Assembly (NCBI GenBank): GCA_039583875.1
Contig: CM077165.1
Span: 63,104,757 to 63,168,756 of the forward strand
Length of the DNA: 64,000 nt
Reading direction: 5' to 3'
Source: Platanthera guangdongensis
Taxonomy: Eukaryota > Streptophyta > Magnoliopsida > Asparagales > Orchidaceae
The translations under genes were made by a program, and so were the position numbers. Of this stretch, positions 10,571-21,104 are shown piece by piece (within the stretch, counting starts at the first letter, position 1; each line of letters starts with the position of its first letter). The notes beneath the pieces were generated by a model. It searched no databases. It was not told the origin of the DNA and saw only the letters and a list, made by a program, of their open reading frames with translations.

Positions 10571-10952
10571 TTGTTAAGGGCACTGCAGTTTTGGCTAGCT
10601 ACACTGCACTTTCTCTTAATTTTTCGTGTATTTTTAAAATAAGCTTTGTACATGCATTTTTAGAAAAAATGTTCAACATGAAAGTTGTAGATCTTGAATA
10701 CTTTTCCTAAAAATGCATGTACAAGGAGTATTTCTAAAAGACGCAAAATCTGAGCGTATTTACAAACTACGGCTTGTACATGTATTTTTAGGAAAAGTGA
10801 TCACCACGAAAGTTGTAAATCTCTTTGAGATCTACAACTTTCATGTTGAACACTTTTCCTAAAAATGCATGTACAAAACCTATTTCCAAAAGATGCGAAA
10901 AGTTAGGAAAAAGTGCGCTGCGTCTAGCAAAAAGTGCGGTACTCTTAACAAT
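10571..10952. mobile_element. Foldback element with about 125-bp inverted arms
   Basis: The left arm starts TTGTTAAGGGCACTGCAG and includes GTACATGCATTTTTAG and AACATGAAAGTTGTAGATCT. The right arm read backward gives ATTGTTAAGAGTACCGCAC, GTACATGCATTTTTAGG and AACATGAAAGTTGTAGATCT in the same order. The arms are about 125 bp. A second, shorter inverted pair lies between them, so the element is itself palindromic inside. No coding capacity. A similar 'atcaacatgaaacttgtag' phrase occurs near 13818 in the Gypsy LTR. Confidence 0.75.
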
Positions 10953-12323
10953 TCTCAATTTGTTATAACCAAATGAATTGTAAATAAATATTAAAAAAAG
11001 ATAACTATGCATACCACTTTAATCTAAATAATAGAGATGAACAATCAAACGTTAAAAAGTGTAAATATACCCTATAACATGCAAAAAAAATCAAAGGCTA
11101 AAACTGAACTACAAATGCCGTGAGATATTCTAAAATTTGATTACACATCCCCTTGATTTCAACACATGCCCTGAGATGCAGAGGAGTTCTTCGACAGAGC
11201 TGGTTTCAGAATCAGCGACCTTCTTCCACACTAAAGTCCTGGAGCAAAAAAAAAACAAATGTCGTGAGATGAGGCTTGGAGACTTTGATCGGAAAATCCT
11301 AGGTTAATAAAAGTCCAAGATCTGGATTGTACTGAGATGAGTATGTGAGCAAATGCATAATGCGAATGAGGAGGTTTTGGCTGTCGGCGCTGGGCTGAAG
11401 GGGGAAAGGCGCAGTTCCGGGAGATTATTACCACCGGGCTCCGTCCCTAAATCTCCGTCCGGGTGAGAGGAGGTGTTGCCGAGTAGAGGTATCAACGGGT
11501 GCGATTTAGAGAGAGGAAAGACAAGCAAAGCAAAGAGACGCGCGAGCAAATTCTTAGTAGTTGCACGCGAGCAAAAAACTCGCCCTGGAGCCCGGACGTA
11601 ATAATTACCGGGCACCGTCCCTAAATTACGACCGGGTTTTCGGCGACGGGCGGAAGTGGGAGAGGTGTCATTCTCGGCGGATTCGCTGTTGCGGGTTGTA
11701 GTGCGGCGGGGTTCAGGGTTCGGGAATCCGGGAATTTTTCTGTCCGGGTTTCGGAGCACTCGCGCGCGACTGAAAATGTTCGTGTGGGGGCTTCTCGTTC
11801 CTTTGTTTTTTAAATTACAAAAAATTTTTATGCAAATTTACATTTCAAAACATCCATACCCATTGAAAATTTATTTCAAGAGCATACTTTAGTGCATGGA
11901 ATCCATGGATGCTATGAAGTAAACTCATACGTGATTTCTCTAATTTCAAGAATAAGAGGATGTAGCTTATAATTTTGCTAACTTTTAGAAATTTTTTTGG
12001 TAATTATTCTTTTTATTAAATAACCCTCACGCATTTATCTCACAAACAAATAATATTGTTTTAAAATTGTTTCAGTACACAATAATCACGCAACTAATCT
12101 GCTCCCCCACACAGGCGTAGACCAACGTGTGGCCCCCAGCTCGCTCCCGCGGACCAACAGGCGCAGACCAACGTGCGCATCAGAGCATGCAAGCATCCCC
12201 TCGCCTTCGCGCGATCACCATCAAGTAGGAACGACTCCCACACATCAACGATAGGCAGGGGCGGACTCATGTCTTGACACACTAGTGTGTGAGAGCTCCT
12301 CCCGAGTGCACCGATTCACGGAG
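10953..12323. other. Intergenic sequence, partly GC-rich
   Basis: No gene recognised. Two similar blocks at about 11430-11465 and 11602-11637 share CGTCCCTAAAT with flanking ACCGGG and CCGGGT, suggesting a local duplication. A shorter direct repeat AGACCAACGTG occurs at about 12119 and 12167. Frames of up to 151 codons here lack any domain I recognise. Confidence 0.45.
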
Positions 12324-14606
12324 TGTTACATCCCAATTTTTTATAGGGAGCTTAGGAGCATTGACACCCCAATTGATGAACCACTTCACCTTGGAGGCAA
12401 GGTGGAACCCTTAAAGTGGCAAAAGTGCACTTAGTCAAACTTGACCAAATCAACTCAATTGACCTCACCCTTGGCCAATTGAGTTAGCCATCTCCTTCCT
12501 TGTGACCCAACCTAACCAAAACACCAATTGACACCCCAATTGATGCACCACACCACCTTGGAGACAAGGTGGAACCCTTAAAGGACAAAATGTGTACTTA
12601 GCCAAAATTGATCAACTTAATTGAACCCCTTCTTGGCCAATTGAGCAAGCCACCCCATGCCCAATGACCAAGGCTAGTTATACCCCCCCCCCCCCCCCCC
12701 CCCGAAGTGTTGACTTTAGTCAACTATGGTCAACCTAAATTAATCTTGGTCAAATCATGGCTTAATTAAGGCCTAAACTCTCTTTTGAAAATACATTAAC
12801 CCTACACTAACCCAAAGGCCCCCAAATCAAACCCCAGCCTCATATGGGCCCCCCTAAACCAATGATCAAAATGAGATAGCCCACGGTTAAACTAAACAAG
12901 ATTACTTACGAAGAAATTTACCCAAAATAAAACTTACTTCACTTGGTATATAACTATATATTACCTTTTATGGCCTAAGGCACCTAAAGAAAGATGAGAG
13001 GAAGCTCCCACTTTCCTCTAAAGCTATTAATGCTGAGCAAGCTAGAAGCAAGGTGGCTGCTAGGTGAAGATAAGAGAAAAAAATGATATTCTCACCCTCA
13101 GCCTAGAAAAGCTCCCCTTCACCATTTAGAAAGCTCACACGCCTCCCAGACATCATTTCTAAGCTGAGAAATTGAGAGGAAGCCCTCAGGAGCAGTGAAG
13201 CCATCATAGCTGACCAAGCCATGGAAGCCCGAACCCGTTCTAGGAGAGCACATCAATTTGGGGTGAGATTTCTTCTTCTTCCCCTTCTATGATCATCTTA
13301 AAATGATTTCGCATCGAAATCGAGATAAATTGAGCGATGACTTCATGCAATTAGGTCGAAAATCTCCGTCGAAATGACCCTGTAATTTAGGCCGGTTGCG
13401 TCATCGTCAGGTCGTCAGACCAACGCCAATGGATAGCCCTCATCACGGCAAAGTTGTTTGTGGTGGTGGCGATGGGTGGTGATGGTCAGAAGGCAGCGGA
13501 GGAGCCCTGAAAGCTCCGTCCAGGCAGGTTCAATCCTAGTTGCTGGCTCAAGGTTGAAGACAAGCCCTGTGTCGTCTGATTACCTTAATATCGTCGAGTT
13601 AATGATTGGTTGATCCCCACAACAGATCGATAGTGGATCCGCCGTGGGGGAAGGCTAATTTTCCATCTGTCGCGTTTCTAAACTTCTTAATCTACTTCTA
13701 GGTGCCTTTTTAATTAAAATCAAATGATGCTATAGAATTCAAAAAAAATTTATATGCACTCCATAATAGCATTGAAGATGATTTTTAAGTGTCTTAGAGG
13801 CTGAACGAACCAAATGATCAACATGAAACTTGTAGGTCTTGATATGAGCTTTCGAAAATGGGGTGACACATTTTCTAAGGAGGTGCATAGCCCTTTGAAT
13901 TTTTTATATTATGTGTATTTTTCAGCCAATTCACATAAGATCAACGTGAAACTTAGAATACAAGATGGTTGACGTAAATGCATCATCTTATAAATTTATA
14001 TATTTAAAGAGTGTTGTTTAAATTATTCAAATTGTCACACATGTGTAGTATTGAAATGTTTTGACCTTAAACACTTAAATAAATTCCTGAATTTTTAATG
14101 TACACTTATAATATCATAACAGACCTTGGATTCTATTTTGAAGATTTTGGCATAAATCGATCATCTCATGAATTAATACATTTAAAGAGTATAGTTTAAA
14201 TTATTAAAATTGTCACACATGTGTAGTTTTAAAATGTTTTGACCTTAACACTCAAATAAATTTCTAAATTTTTTATGGAACACTTATAATGTCATGACGA
14301 ACTTTGGGATCAATTTTGAAGATGTTTGGACTTAATTTGATCATCTTATGTGTTTATACATTTAAAGAGTATAGTTTAAATTATTCAAATTGTCAAACAT
14401 GTGTATAACTTAAATGTTTTGACCTTAAACATTCAAATAAATTCCCAAATTTTTATGATACAGTTATAATGTCATGACTGGCCTTGGGTTCATTTTTGAA
14501 CATGTTTGGACTTAACTTGATCCTACGATTTATACATTTAAAGAGTATAGTTTAAATTATTCAAAATGACACACATGTGTGTTATATGATACTCCAATTA
14601 TATTAT
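12324..14606 (+). repeat. Gypsy-type LTR, partial
   Basis: Starts TGTTACATCCCAATTTTTT, the style of chromovirus (Tekay/Del) LTRs, after an abrupt change in sequence. It contains a duplication of about 168 bp (copies from about 12361 and 12529 sharing TTGACACCCCAATTGATG), a 21-C homopolymer at 12683-12703, and a tandem block of about 178 bp units (13903-14600). No matching right end or primer site is seen; it is cut at 14607 by a SIRE LTR. Lineage is inferred from end sequence only. Confidence 0.55.
13903..14600. repeat. Tandem repeat, about 178-bp unit
   Basis: The phrase TTTAAAGAGTATAGTTTAAA recurs near 14003 (variant), 14181, 14361 and 14537, periods 178, 180 and 176. Each unit also carries a form of TGTCACACATGTGTAG and GTTTTGACCTTAAAC. 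About 3.5 diverged units. Confidence 0.8.
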
Positions 14607-16240
14607 TGAAAGTCTTTAATTTCAAGGATAACTAAATCACCTGGGGGGGGGGGGTGAATATGTTTCTTAGTCTCTTGTGACTTTCTTTTATTTTCCTTCT
14701 TAATTGCTTTGTGAGTTAATAGTTTTTTGCTTTCAAGAAACACACAACCCGCAACAAAGGAATAACACACAAAGCACACACAGAATTTATAGTGCTTCCG
14801 CAGATTATGGGTACATCCACTTTCCCTCCCACCTTTTTAACTTCTAGTTAGACAAGGATTTTCTCCAAAACTCAGCTCCAAGAGCTTACACCATAGATCC
14901 CTCAGGATCTCTCAGTCTCCTCCAAGACTTACAACTCAGGCACTAAGCCCTACAACTCAGTGATCAACTAATCATCTACCTCAGGCCAAAGGCCCTACCA
15001 CTCAGGCTGGGAGGACAGCCCTACCTCAGATCTACAAATGATCCAACCTTAGAGTGAATGACTATCCTACAGCTCAGGCACAAAGACCCTACCTCAGATC
15101 CAAAGGATCCTACAGCTCAGGCACAAGTGCCCTATAACTCAGAGAGAATGACTCTCCTACCTCAGGCTCAAAATCCCTACAGCTCAGTTATCAAATGATC
15201 ACCTACCTATGATCCAAGCTGGATCATACACTCAGAGAGTATAACTCTTATAGAGCTCAGGCAAAACTGCCTTACCTCAGGCTCAAGAGGCCTATAGCTT
15301 AGATCCAAGAGGATCCTATGGAATTATAATGTTTTAATTAATTTGATACAGAGAAATTTCTCTGTGTCTGCTACTAGAGCTAAGTTATCTCAGCTCTATC
15401 TATCTTCACAGCAGCAAGTGTAGGTCTTCTTGGGCTGGAAGTGACTTGCGAAAACCTGTCCTACTTCTTTTCTCCTTTCTGGACTAAACCAGAACCTTAG
15501 TTATTTCTTTTTCAAATCACCAGAAGTTGATCTTCAGGATAAGGCTTGCTTGAGCTGAGAAGTAACTGCAGCTGAGGATTTTTCCCTTAACTGCTTCTTG
15601 AGCTGAGATAAACTCTACCCTATCTTCTAGACTGCTGAAATCAGATTATTCAGCTTCTTCTTCTTACTCAGAAAGTAATCTATTAGAACTTGATGGTGCA
15701 GATAAAAATGGTACCAACTAACTTGCTTTAGATCCCAGATCCATCAGATCGGGTTGCACCTTGGCTGCTTTCTTTTCCTCAGAGATTTTCTCTAGACTTG
15801 TTGTTGTTAGTGAAGAAGACAACAACTAACATAATTGAGCTTTCAGACTAGCTACTTTGAACTCTGTTCTTCCTCCTCTACAACAATGTCGACGAAGAAG
15901 ATGACTGTCAGTTGTATGTGTGAAAAGTTCATTTTCTTTAATCAGAACTCCTCCTTTTCTATTTAGCCACTTAACGGTTCTTTGAGCTATGGGGCCCACA
16001 CAAGGAGTTGCCCGTTACAACCTTGCATTAACTGCAACAAGTCGTGTGGTTGGCCAGCGACGTTGTTTGTCACGCATTGTAGCCTTCCCGCAAAATTTTG
16101 AATTTTGCTAACAATTGCTGACGTCAGCTCCTGTGGACTTAGTCCAAATCAAGTATTAGAACATACGCATTGAGTGAGCAACCTTCACACAATACCAAAA
16201 CACTTGGACAAATTCTCTATCACTAGACATTGAGTGAGCA
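14607..16240 (-). repeat. SIRE-type LTR, truncated
   Basis: Minus-strand LTR of the same family as 383-3736: G-run and 'tgaatatg' near the internal edge (14641-14662), 'gggtacatccac' at 14809, many 'ctacagctcaggcac' phrases (14930-15300), and the GTTGAGTGA-type dyad at about 16165-16236. It breaks off inside the hairpin array at about 16240, where unrelated integrase sequence begins. No primer site is preserved on its inner side and no TSD was found, so it is a truncated or rearranged remnant. Confidence 0.7.
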
Positions 16241-17056
16241 AGGCTATCAAGATGGTTGTGCGTCCCAAATGTTGGCAAATTATTAGAGGAATTGATGTGC
16301 GAGACACATTTCACAAAGTACTCAATCCACTTGGGGAGCCTAAAGATGTTGAAGGGAATGAAGATATTATTCTGGTGGTCAGGTATGAAGAAATACATAG
16401 CTCTCTATGTGGCAAAGTGTCATACTTGCACACTAGTGAAGGTTGAATGTCAGAAGCCTGATGGTTTCCTGAAGTCATTACCAATTCTGGAATGGAAATT
16501 TCATGATAGTTCGATAGATTTCGTGCATGGTTTACAGAGATTGCAATACGGGAACGATGATGTATGGGTGATCATAGACTGATTGATAAAGGTATCACAC
16601 TTCATTCCGAACAATAGGGACGATTCAATGTAAAAGTTGGCAAAATTCTATGTTGGCAACATAGTACGTTTGCACGGTGTGCCCCGTAGCATCGTTAGTG
16701 ACCAAGATGAGTAATTTACATCGAATTATTGGAGGATAATCCACCAACTATTGGGTACCAAGATAAATTTGATCACGACCTTTCATCCTCAAATGTATGC
16801 TCAGATTGAGAGGGTAAATAGGACAATGAAGGATATGTTTCGAATGTATGCCTTGGATTTCAGCAAGAGGTGGGAGGAACATATCTATATGATTGATTTC
16901 ACCTACAACAACAGTTACCAAGCAAGTATTCAAAAAGTGCCTTACGAGGCTTTATATGGCAGGAAGTGTCGTATTTCACTAGCTTGGGCATCTTTAGGAA
17001 AAACAAAGTTGTTTAAGAGAAAAGACATCGATGAGGCAAACTCGAGGATACCTTAA
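16241..17056 (+). pseudogene. Gypsy integrase fragment (Tekay-like)
   Basis: One frame from 16256 to 17056 with three in-frame stops encodes a Ty3/Gypsy integrase. Seen in order: HHCC zinc-binding region (ETHFTKYSIH ... CHTCTLVKVECQKP), the catalytic core with Asp in SIDFVHG, Asp in IVSDQDE and Glu in AQIERVNRTMKD (DDE triad positions present), then YNNSYQASI and YEALYGRKCR. It is closely similar to the integrase of the element at 54021-61555, so the same lineage. RT, RNase H and gag are missing; the left edge abuts the truncated SIRE LTR. Confidence 0.85.
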
Positions 17057-17356
17057 CTCGAGGATATCATTAAATTAGAATTTTCATCAGAAATCGTGGC
17101 CATCTATTTGTTTTGTCCTAAAGATTAGATGGTTGGGTTTTATCCCGTGGGTGTTAAGGTGGTTGATGAGATATGACTTCTAATTTTTCTTCTCACACAC
17201 TCTATCTAAACTAAAGAAGAAGAAGAAAAAGGAAAAGACAGGAAGAAGAAGAAGAAGGCTATTCTCAGCCTTTTTAAGGGCTTTGGAGGAGTTCTTATGG
17301 TCGGAATCGCGAGCCGAAGCTAATCAGAGAGAAATGAAGTATGAGTGATTCCATCC
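17057..17356. other. 3' tail of the Gypsy fragment
   Basis: Traces of further pol reading in several frames, then a GAAGAAGAA-rich stretch (17214-17256). Probably the transition into the LTR that contains the following tandem units. No feature boundary could be fixed. Confidence 0.35.
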
Positions 17357-18321
17357 GATCAAGTACAAGTTCATGGCTCTAAAAAGCTTTGAGGGTAGTC
17401 CTTCTGAATATTAAAACATGCTAGTCCTTTTATTTGGCATGTTTGCATGAAAGCGCCTCCATTAATTAGTGGGAGGTGAAGATTTCAATGGGTTGATTTG
17501 AGTGATCCCCATTTTTTTTTGCATATAGAGCTCAGATCGTTGTACATGCATATGCCTGTTGTGTAAAGCCTATCTAGAGATGATGGTCTGGATTGGTAAT
17601 GATTGAATTGTATGTTGAAGAAGACTCAATGGAAAATGAATAGATTTTGGAGTTTTTGGTGTACTGCAGGTTGTTGTAGAAGTACTAAAGGGTGTCTCCA
17701 GGAAACACCCAAGTTTGCAGCAAAAATAATGTTCTGTTGTTATCTCCCACGATAGCGATATCGCTGGTGATAGTGCTACTAGCAGAGACCAGTGAGCAAA
17801 TGAATGTTCTGGGTGTAAATCCGAACTTGAGACAAATTTATGGTTATGTCGATATCGCACGACGATAGTGGCCACTGCTCTCGATAGCTCCAAGTAAGCA
17901 GATTTGTGATTGCGAGCCCGGGTTCTAGGGATAAGGTGGGTGACATATTAAGCTGTAAGACCTATAATGCCTAGCTTGGCGGGCTTGAGTGCCGACCATA
18001 TTTGATAACTTTGGTTATCCTTTTGATAACGGTCCAATGTGAAGCCGTACCAACTTTGTGTCAGCAGGAAACCAACGATTTGAGCATGGGCAAAGCTGAT
18101 AAGAACCCATCCCTTATTGGTAAATGAAGAGGCCTCTACTTGGCGCACCTCTGATTTTGGGATTAGTCTGTAAGGCGAGGTGGTCTTGACGGTAAAAGCT
18201 CAGTCCAGATCAAGTACAAGTTCATAGCTCTAAAACATGCTTTGAGTGTAACGACTCTCCATCTGAATACTAGGACATGCTACTCCTTTTATTTGGCATG
18301 TTTGCAAGAAAGCATCTCCAT
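17357..18321. repeat. About 855-bp tandem repeat, units 1 and start of 2
   Basis: Unit 1 starts near 'gatcaagtacaagttcatgg' (17358) and the next begins at the matching 'gatcaagtacaagttcatag' (18208). Unit 2 is cut at 18321 by the Tat-like insertion and resumes at 47477. The uncut copy in unit 1 (17455-17470, 'cctccattaattagtggg') shows the empty target. Each unit carries AGCGATATCGCT-like palindromes (17754-17765 in unit 1). Probably internal repeats of a Tekay/Del-type LTR; that assignment is inference. Confidence 0.8.
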
Positions 18322-19356
18322 TGTTAACCCAGAAATCTGTGATTCCTCCCAATGTGGACAGCTTGCTAGTCATGGCCTGCGCCAGGTTCCCCCTGGAGGT
18401 CATGAGAAGTCCAAGGATGGGCGGACAAGCTTCTCTGTCTTCTCAGGCCGCGCGGCTAGGGCGGTCTCCCCGGTCTGACCGCCCAGGTCGCACAGTAGCC
18501 GCTTGTTCTGCAGGGGCTGCAGACTGCTTTCTCAGTCCGTCCCTGTAGGCCGCGTGGTTTGATCAGCTAACTGCGCCCTAGCTTACTCTGACAGGTGGAC
18601 CACCCAACCAACTATGGCAGACTCGCATTGCCATTCGCACAGACCACCACATCACCAGGCGACCTACCTCTAGGTCGCCCAAAGCCATGAACATCTGGTC
18701 GCAGATCAGGCGACAACTCTCTAGGTCGCTCACCAGCGGGTGCGACTTGCTCCACCTCACTCTGCCCACCAGTCTGCAACCCGCCTTCAGCAAAGTCAGC
18801 GATCTGCTCCTTCAGTCCTACAGGTCACCCAGTTAACCAACGGATCCGCTTACAGTTCGCAGACTCGATCTCAGTCCGCCCAACTAGCGTGGAATTGCTC
18901 CTCCGCCAACTCATTCCATCCACGAAGGCTCGGGGGACTCGCTATGCCGCCAAACCATTCAGTCCGCCTGTGGTAGACGGACTCCTCTTTCAGCGGGATG
19001 GCAACCTACCCTATCCAGTCCGCCAGCTCGCCAACCTCATCATGAAACAAGCCTCCAGCAGAGGCGGACTCGTATTGTCCGCCGCGGGCTGGGTGGATTC
19101 TCCCAGTCCGCCACTTGGCCCTCCAGCCTCATTAGGCATGCTTCCTTGCAGTAGAGGCGGACTCTCTTTGCAGTCCGCCACTCAGCTTTCCGACCTCTTC
19201 CCAGCAAGGGGCAGACACCTCCTCAGCCCGCATACTTTGGCGTGGGCTGGTTTAGAATAGCATAGGAGGACTCGTCCCAGTCTGCCAAGCAGCAGATCAG
19301 CTCCAGAAGACCAAGTACCAGACCGCGCGGCCTGGCGCGGACTCGGCGGACTCCTC

Positions 19357-20973
19357 TATTGGAACACCCTATTACTAATTTGGGTCAGGATCACTATGTC
19401 TTTAGGAAACCTGTTTTTGACCTCCTGTATAGATCTAAAGGTCAATTAGAATTGAGTCTAAGGGTTAGTAGTTAGGTTTGGAAGCTGCCCTCAAGACCAA
19501 GGTTTTTCAGTTTGGAGACTAAGTCATATCGTCGAGCTCAGTACGACGAATCGTCGAACTCCAATCGACGATCGTCTAGCTCAACTTCAACGGATCGTCG
19601 AACTCCATTTGACGATCGCTGAGCTCAACTTCAACAAATCGTCGAACCCCATTCAACGATCTTCGAGCTCAGTTCGACGATCTTGACTCAGTATTGATTC
19701 TCTATCTCTGAGCTCAGTTCGACGATAGTTGAGCTCAGATCGACGATCTCTGTTGCTGTATAAGACCAAATCGCTGAGCTCAGTTCGATGATAGTAGAGC
19801 TCAGTTCGACGATTTTCTGAAGAGTTGAAGGATTTTCAAGATTCAAATTCAAAACAGTTAAGTAGTTTTTTAACAATTAATTCAGAGGATCTTCTAGCCG
19901 TTTTCATTTATTTCTGGACCAAGTTTCAAGGGATTATCAAGGAATGTTTCTTTGGACTTTCCCCCAGAAGACATTTGCAATTAAGGATGCAATTAATGAC
20001 AGGCCAACGGCTATTCTTGACAGATGATCATTTTCTATTTAGAACTAGGGAATAAAACACAAGATTTTTGAATCTCTCCAACACTCAATACACAGCACAG
20101 ATAAGCAGAACAAGAAGAAAAAGAACAATTCATTCTCTGCTACAATTTTCACTGAACAACATCTTTCTCAACACCAACTGCTAACAAGAGAAAGAGTTGT
20201 AGACATTCTCTGTCAAAAAGAATTCATACAAGAACACACACCAAAGGAGATCAACAAATCTGAAATCTTCAGATCCCCTTTGATTCAAGTGTTCAAGGCC
20301 AACATCATTCAAAGACTCCAGACACCTAACATTTCAGCTGTTGCTGAAATCATCATTTGCTGGAGATCAACTTCTGAAGGCCTATCACCCTACAGCAAAG
20401 CTTCATTTCCTGAACATCTCAAGAACTCACGGGGAGCTTTGACAACATCAAAATCCACATAGTCTTCTCAGCTGCTTTGAGAAAGAGAAGACTTCCATAA
20501 CTCTCTCATCCCCATCTCTGTAAAGGGTTTTTCAAACTCCCTTCAAAAGTTTGTGATTTGGTTTTTGAGCACCTTGTCAAAAGCTCATTGGTGGCAAGAC
20601 ACCTGATCAAAAAATCTGATTTGGTTTTTGAGCACCTTATCAAAAGCTCATTGGTGCCCAGGACACCTGATCAACTCATCCTGCAGTGGATTCCTACCTA
20701 GGGTGGTAGAAGAGTGGATGTACCCAAGTTTAGGGGAACCACTATAGCTCCATGTGTCTTCTGGCTTGCTTGTCTTTATTTTTGTTTCTGGCTGTGATTG
20801 ATTTGTGATTAGTTAGGATCTGTGATTAGTTTATTTTGTAGTTTGTAACAATTGTTTAGATTTTTTATTTGCTTCCCTGTTCACTCAGATTACAACAATT
20901 GTTGTAAAAAGTTTTTAAGCACCATACTCTATTCACCCCCCTCTAGAGTATATCAGATCTAGCTGCTCTTTCA
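19357..20973 (+). repeat. SIRE-A 5' LTR
   Basis: 1617 bp from TATTGGAACACC (the 3' copy has TGTTGAAACACC, so two G-to-A changes have altered the TG end) to ...GCTGCTCTTTCA. It carries the TCGTCGAAC/GTTCGACGA hairpin array at about 19530-19815 and the phrase 'ggggaaccactatag' near the 3' side. The end 'attcacccccctctagagtatatca' is shared with the solo LTR at 62232-63914. Confidence 0.93.
19530..19815. repeat. Hairpin array in SIRE-A 5' LTR
   Basis: About ten half-sites of ATCGTCGA / TCGACGAT type joined by AGCTCA or AACTCCA. Neighbouring half-sites are mostly in opposite orientation, so 8-bp stems can form. A near-identical array is in the 3' LTR (39200-39488). Confidence 0.9.
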
Positions 20974-20975
20974 AT

Positions 20976-20987
20976 TGGTATCAGAGC
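20976..20987 (+). promoter_or_regulatory. SIRE-A tRNA-Met primer site
   Basis: TGGTATCAGAGC two bases after the LTR end, complementary to the 3' end of initiator tRNA-Met. Confidence 0.95.
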
Positions 20988-21104
20988 GAGGTTGGTTAAA
21001 AATACCACATCTCAGTGGTTGCACAGGCTAACACCTGGACCCCAAAGATCCCTAGTTAGATCTGCCTTTTTAGATTTTATTATTAGATTATTTCTTCACA
21101 AATT

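Noticed and set aside
12324..17056. One continuous Gypsy element from the LTR at 12324 to the integrase at 17056
   Set aside because: The SIRE LTR between them is truncated and not a clean insert: the LTR does not resume after it and no gag or RT lies between, so a common origin cannot be shown.
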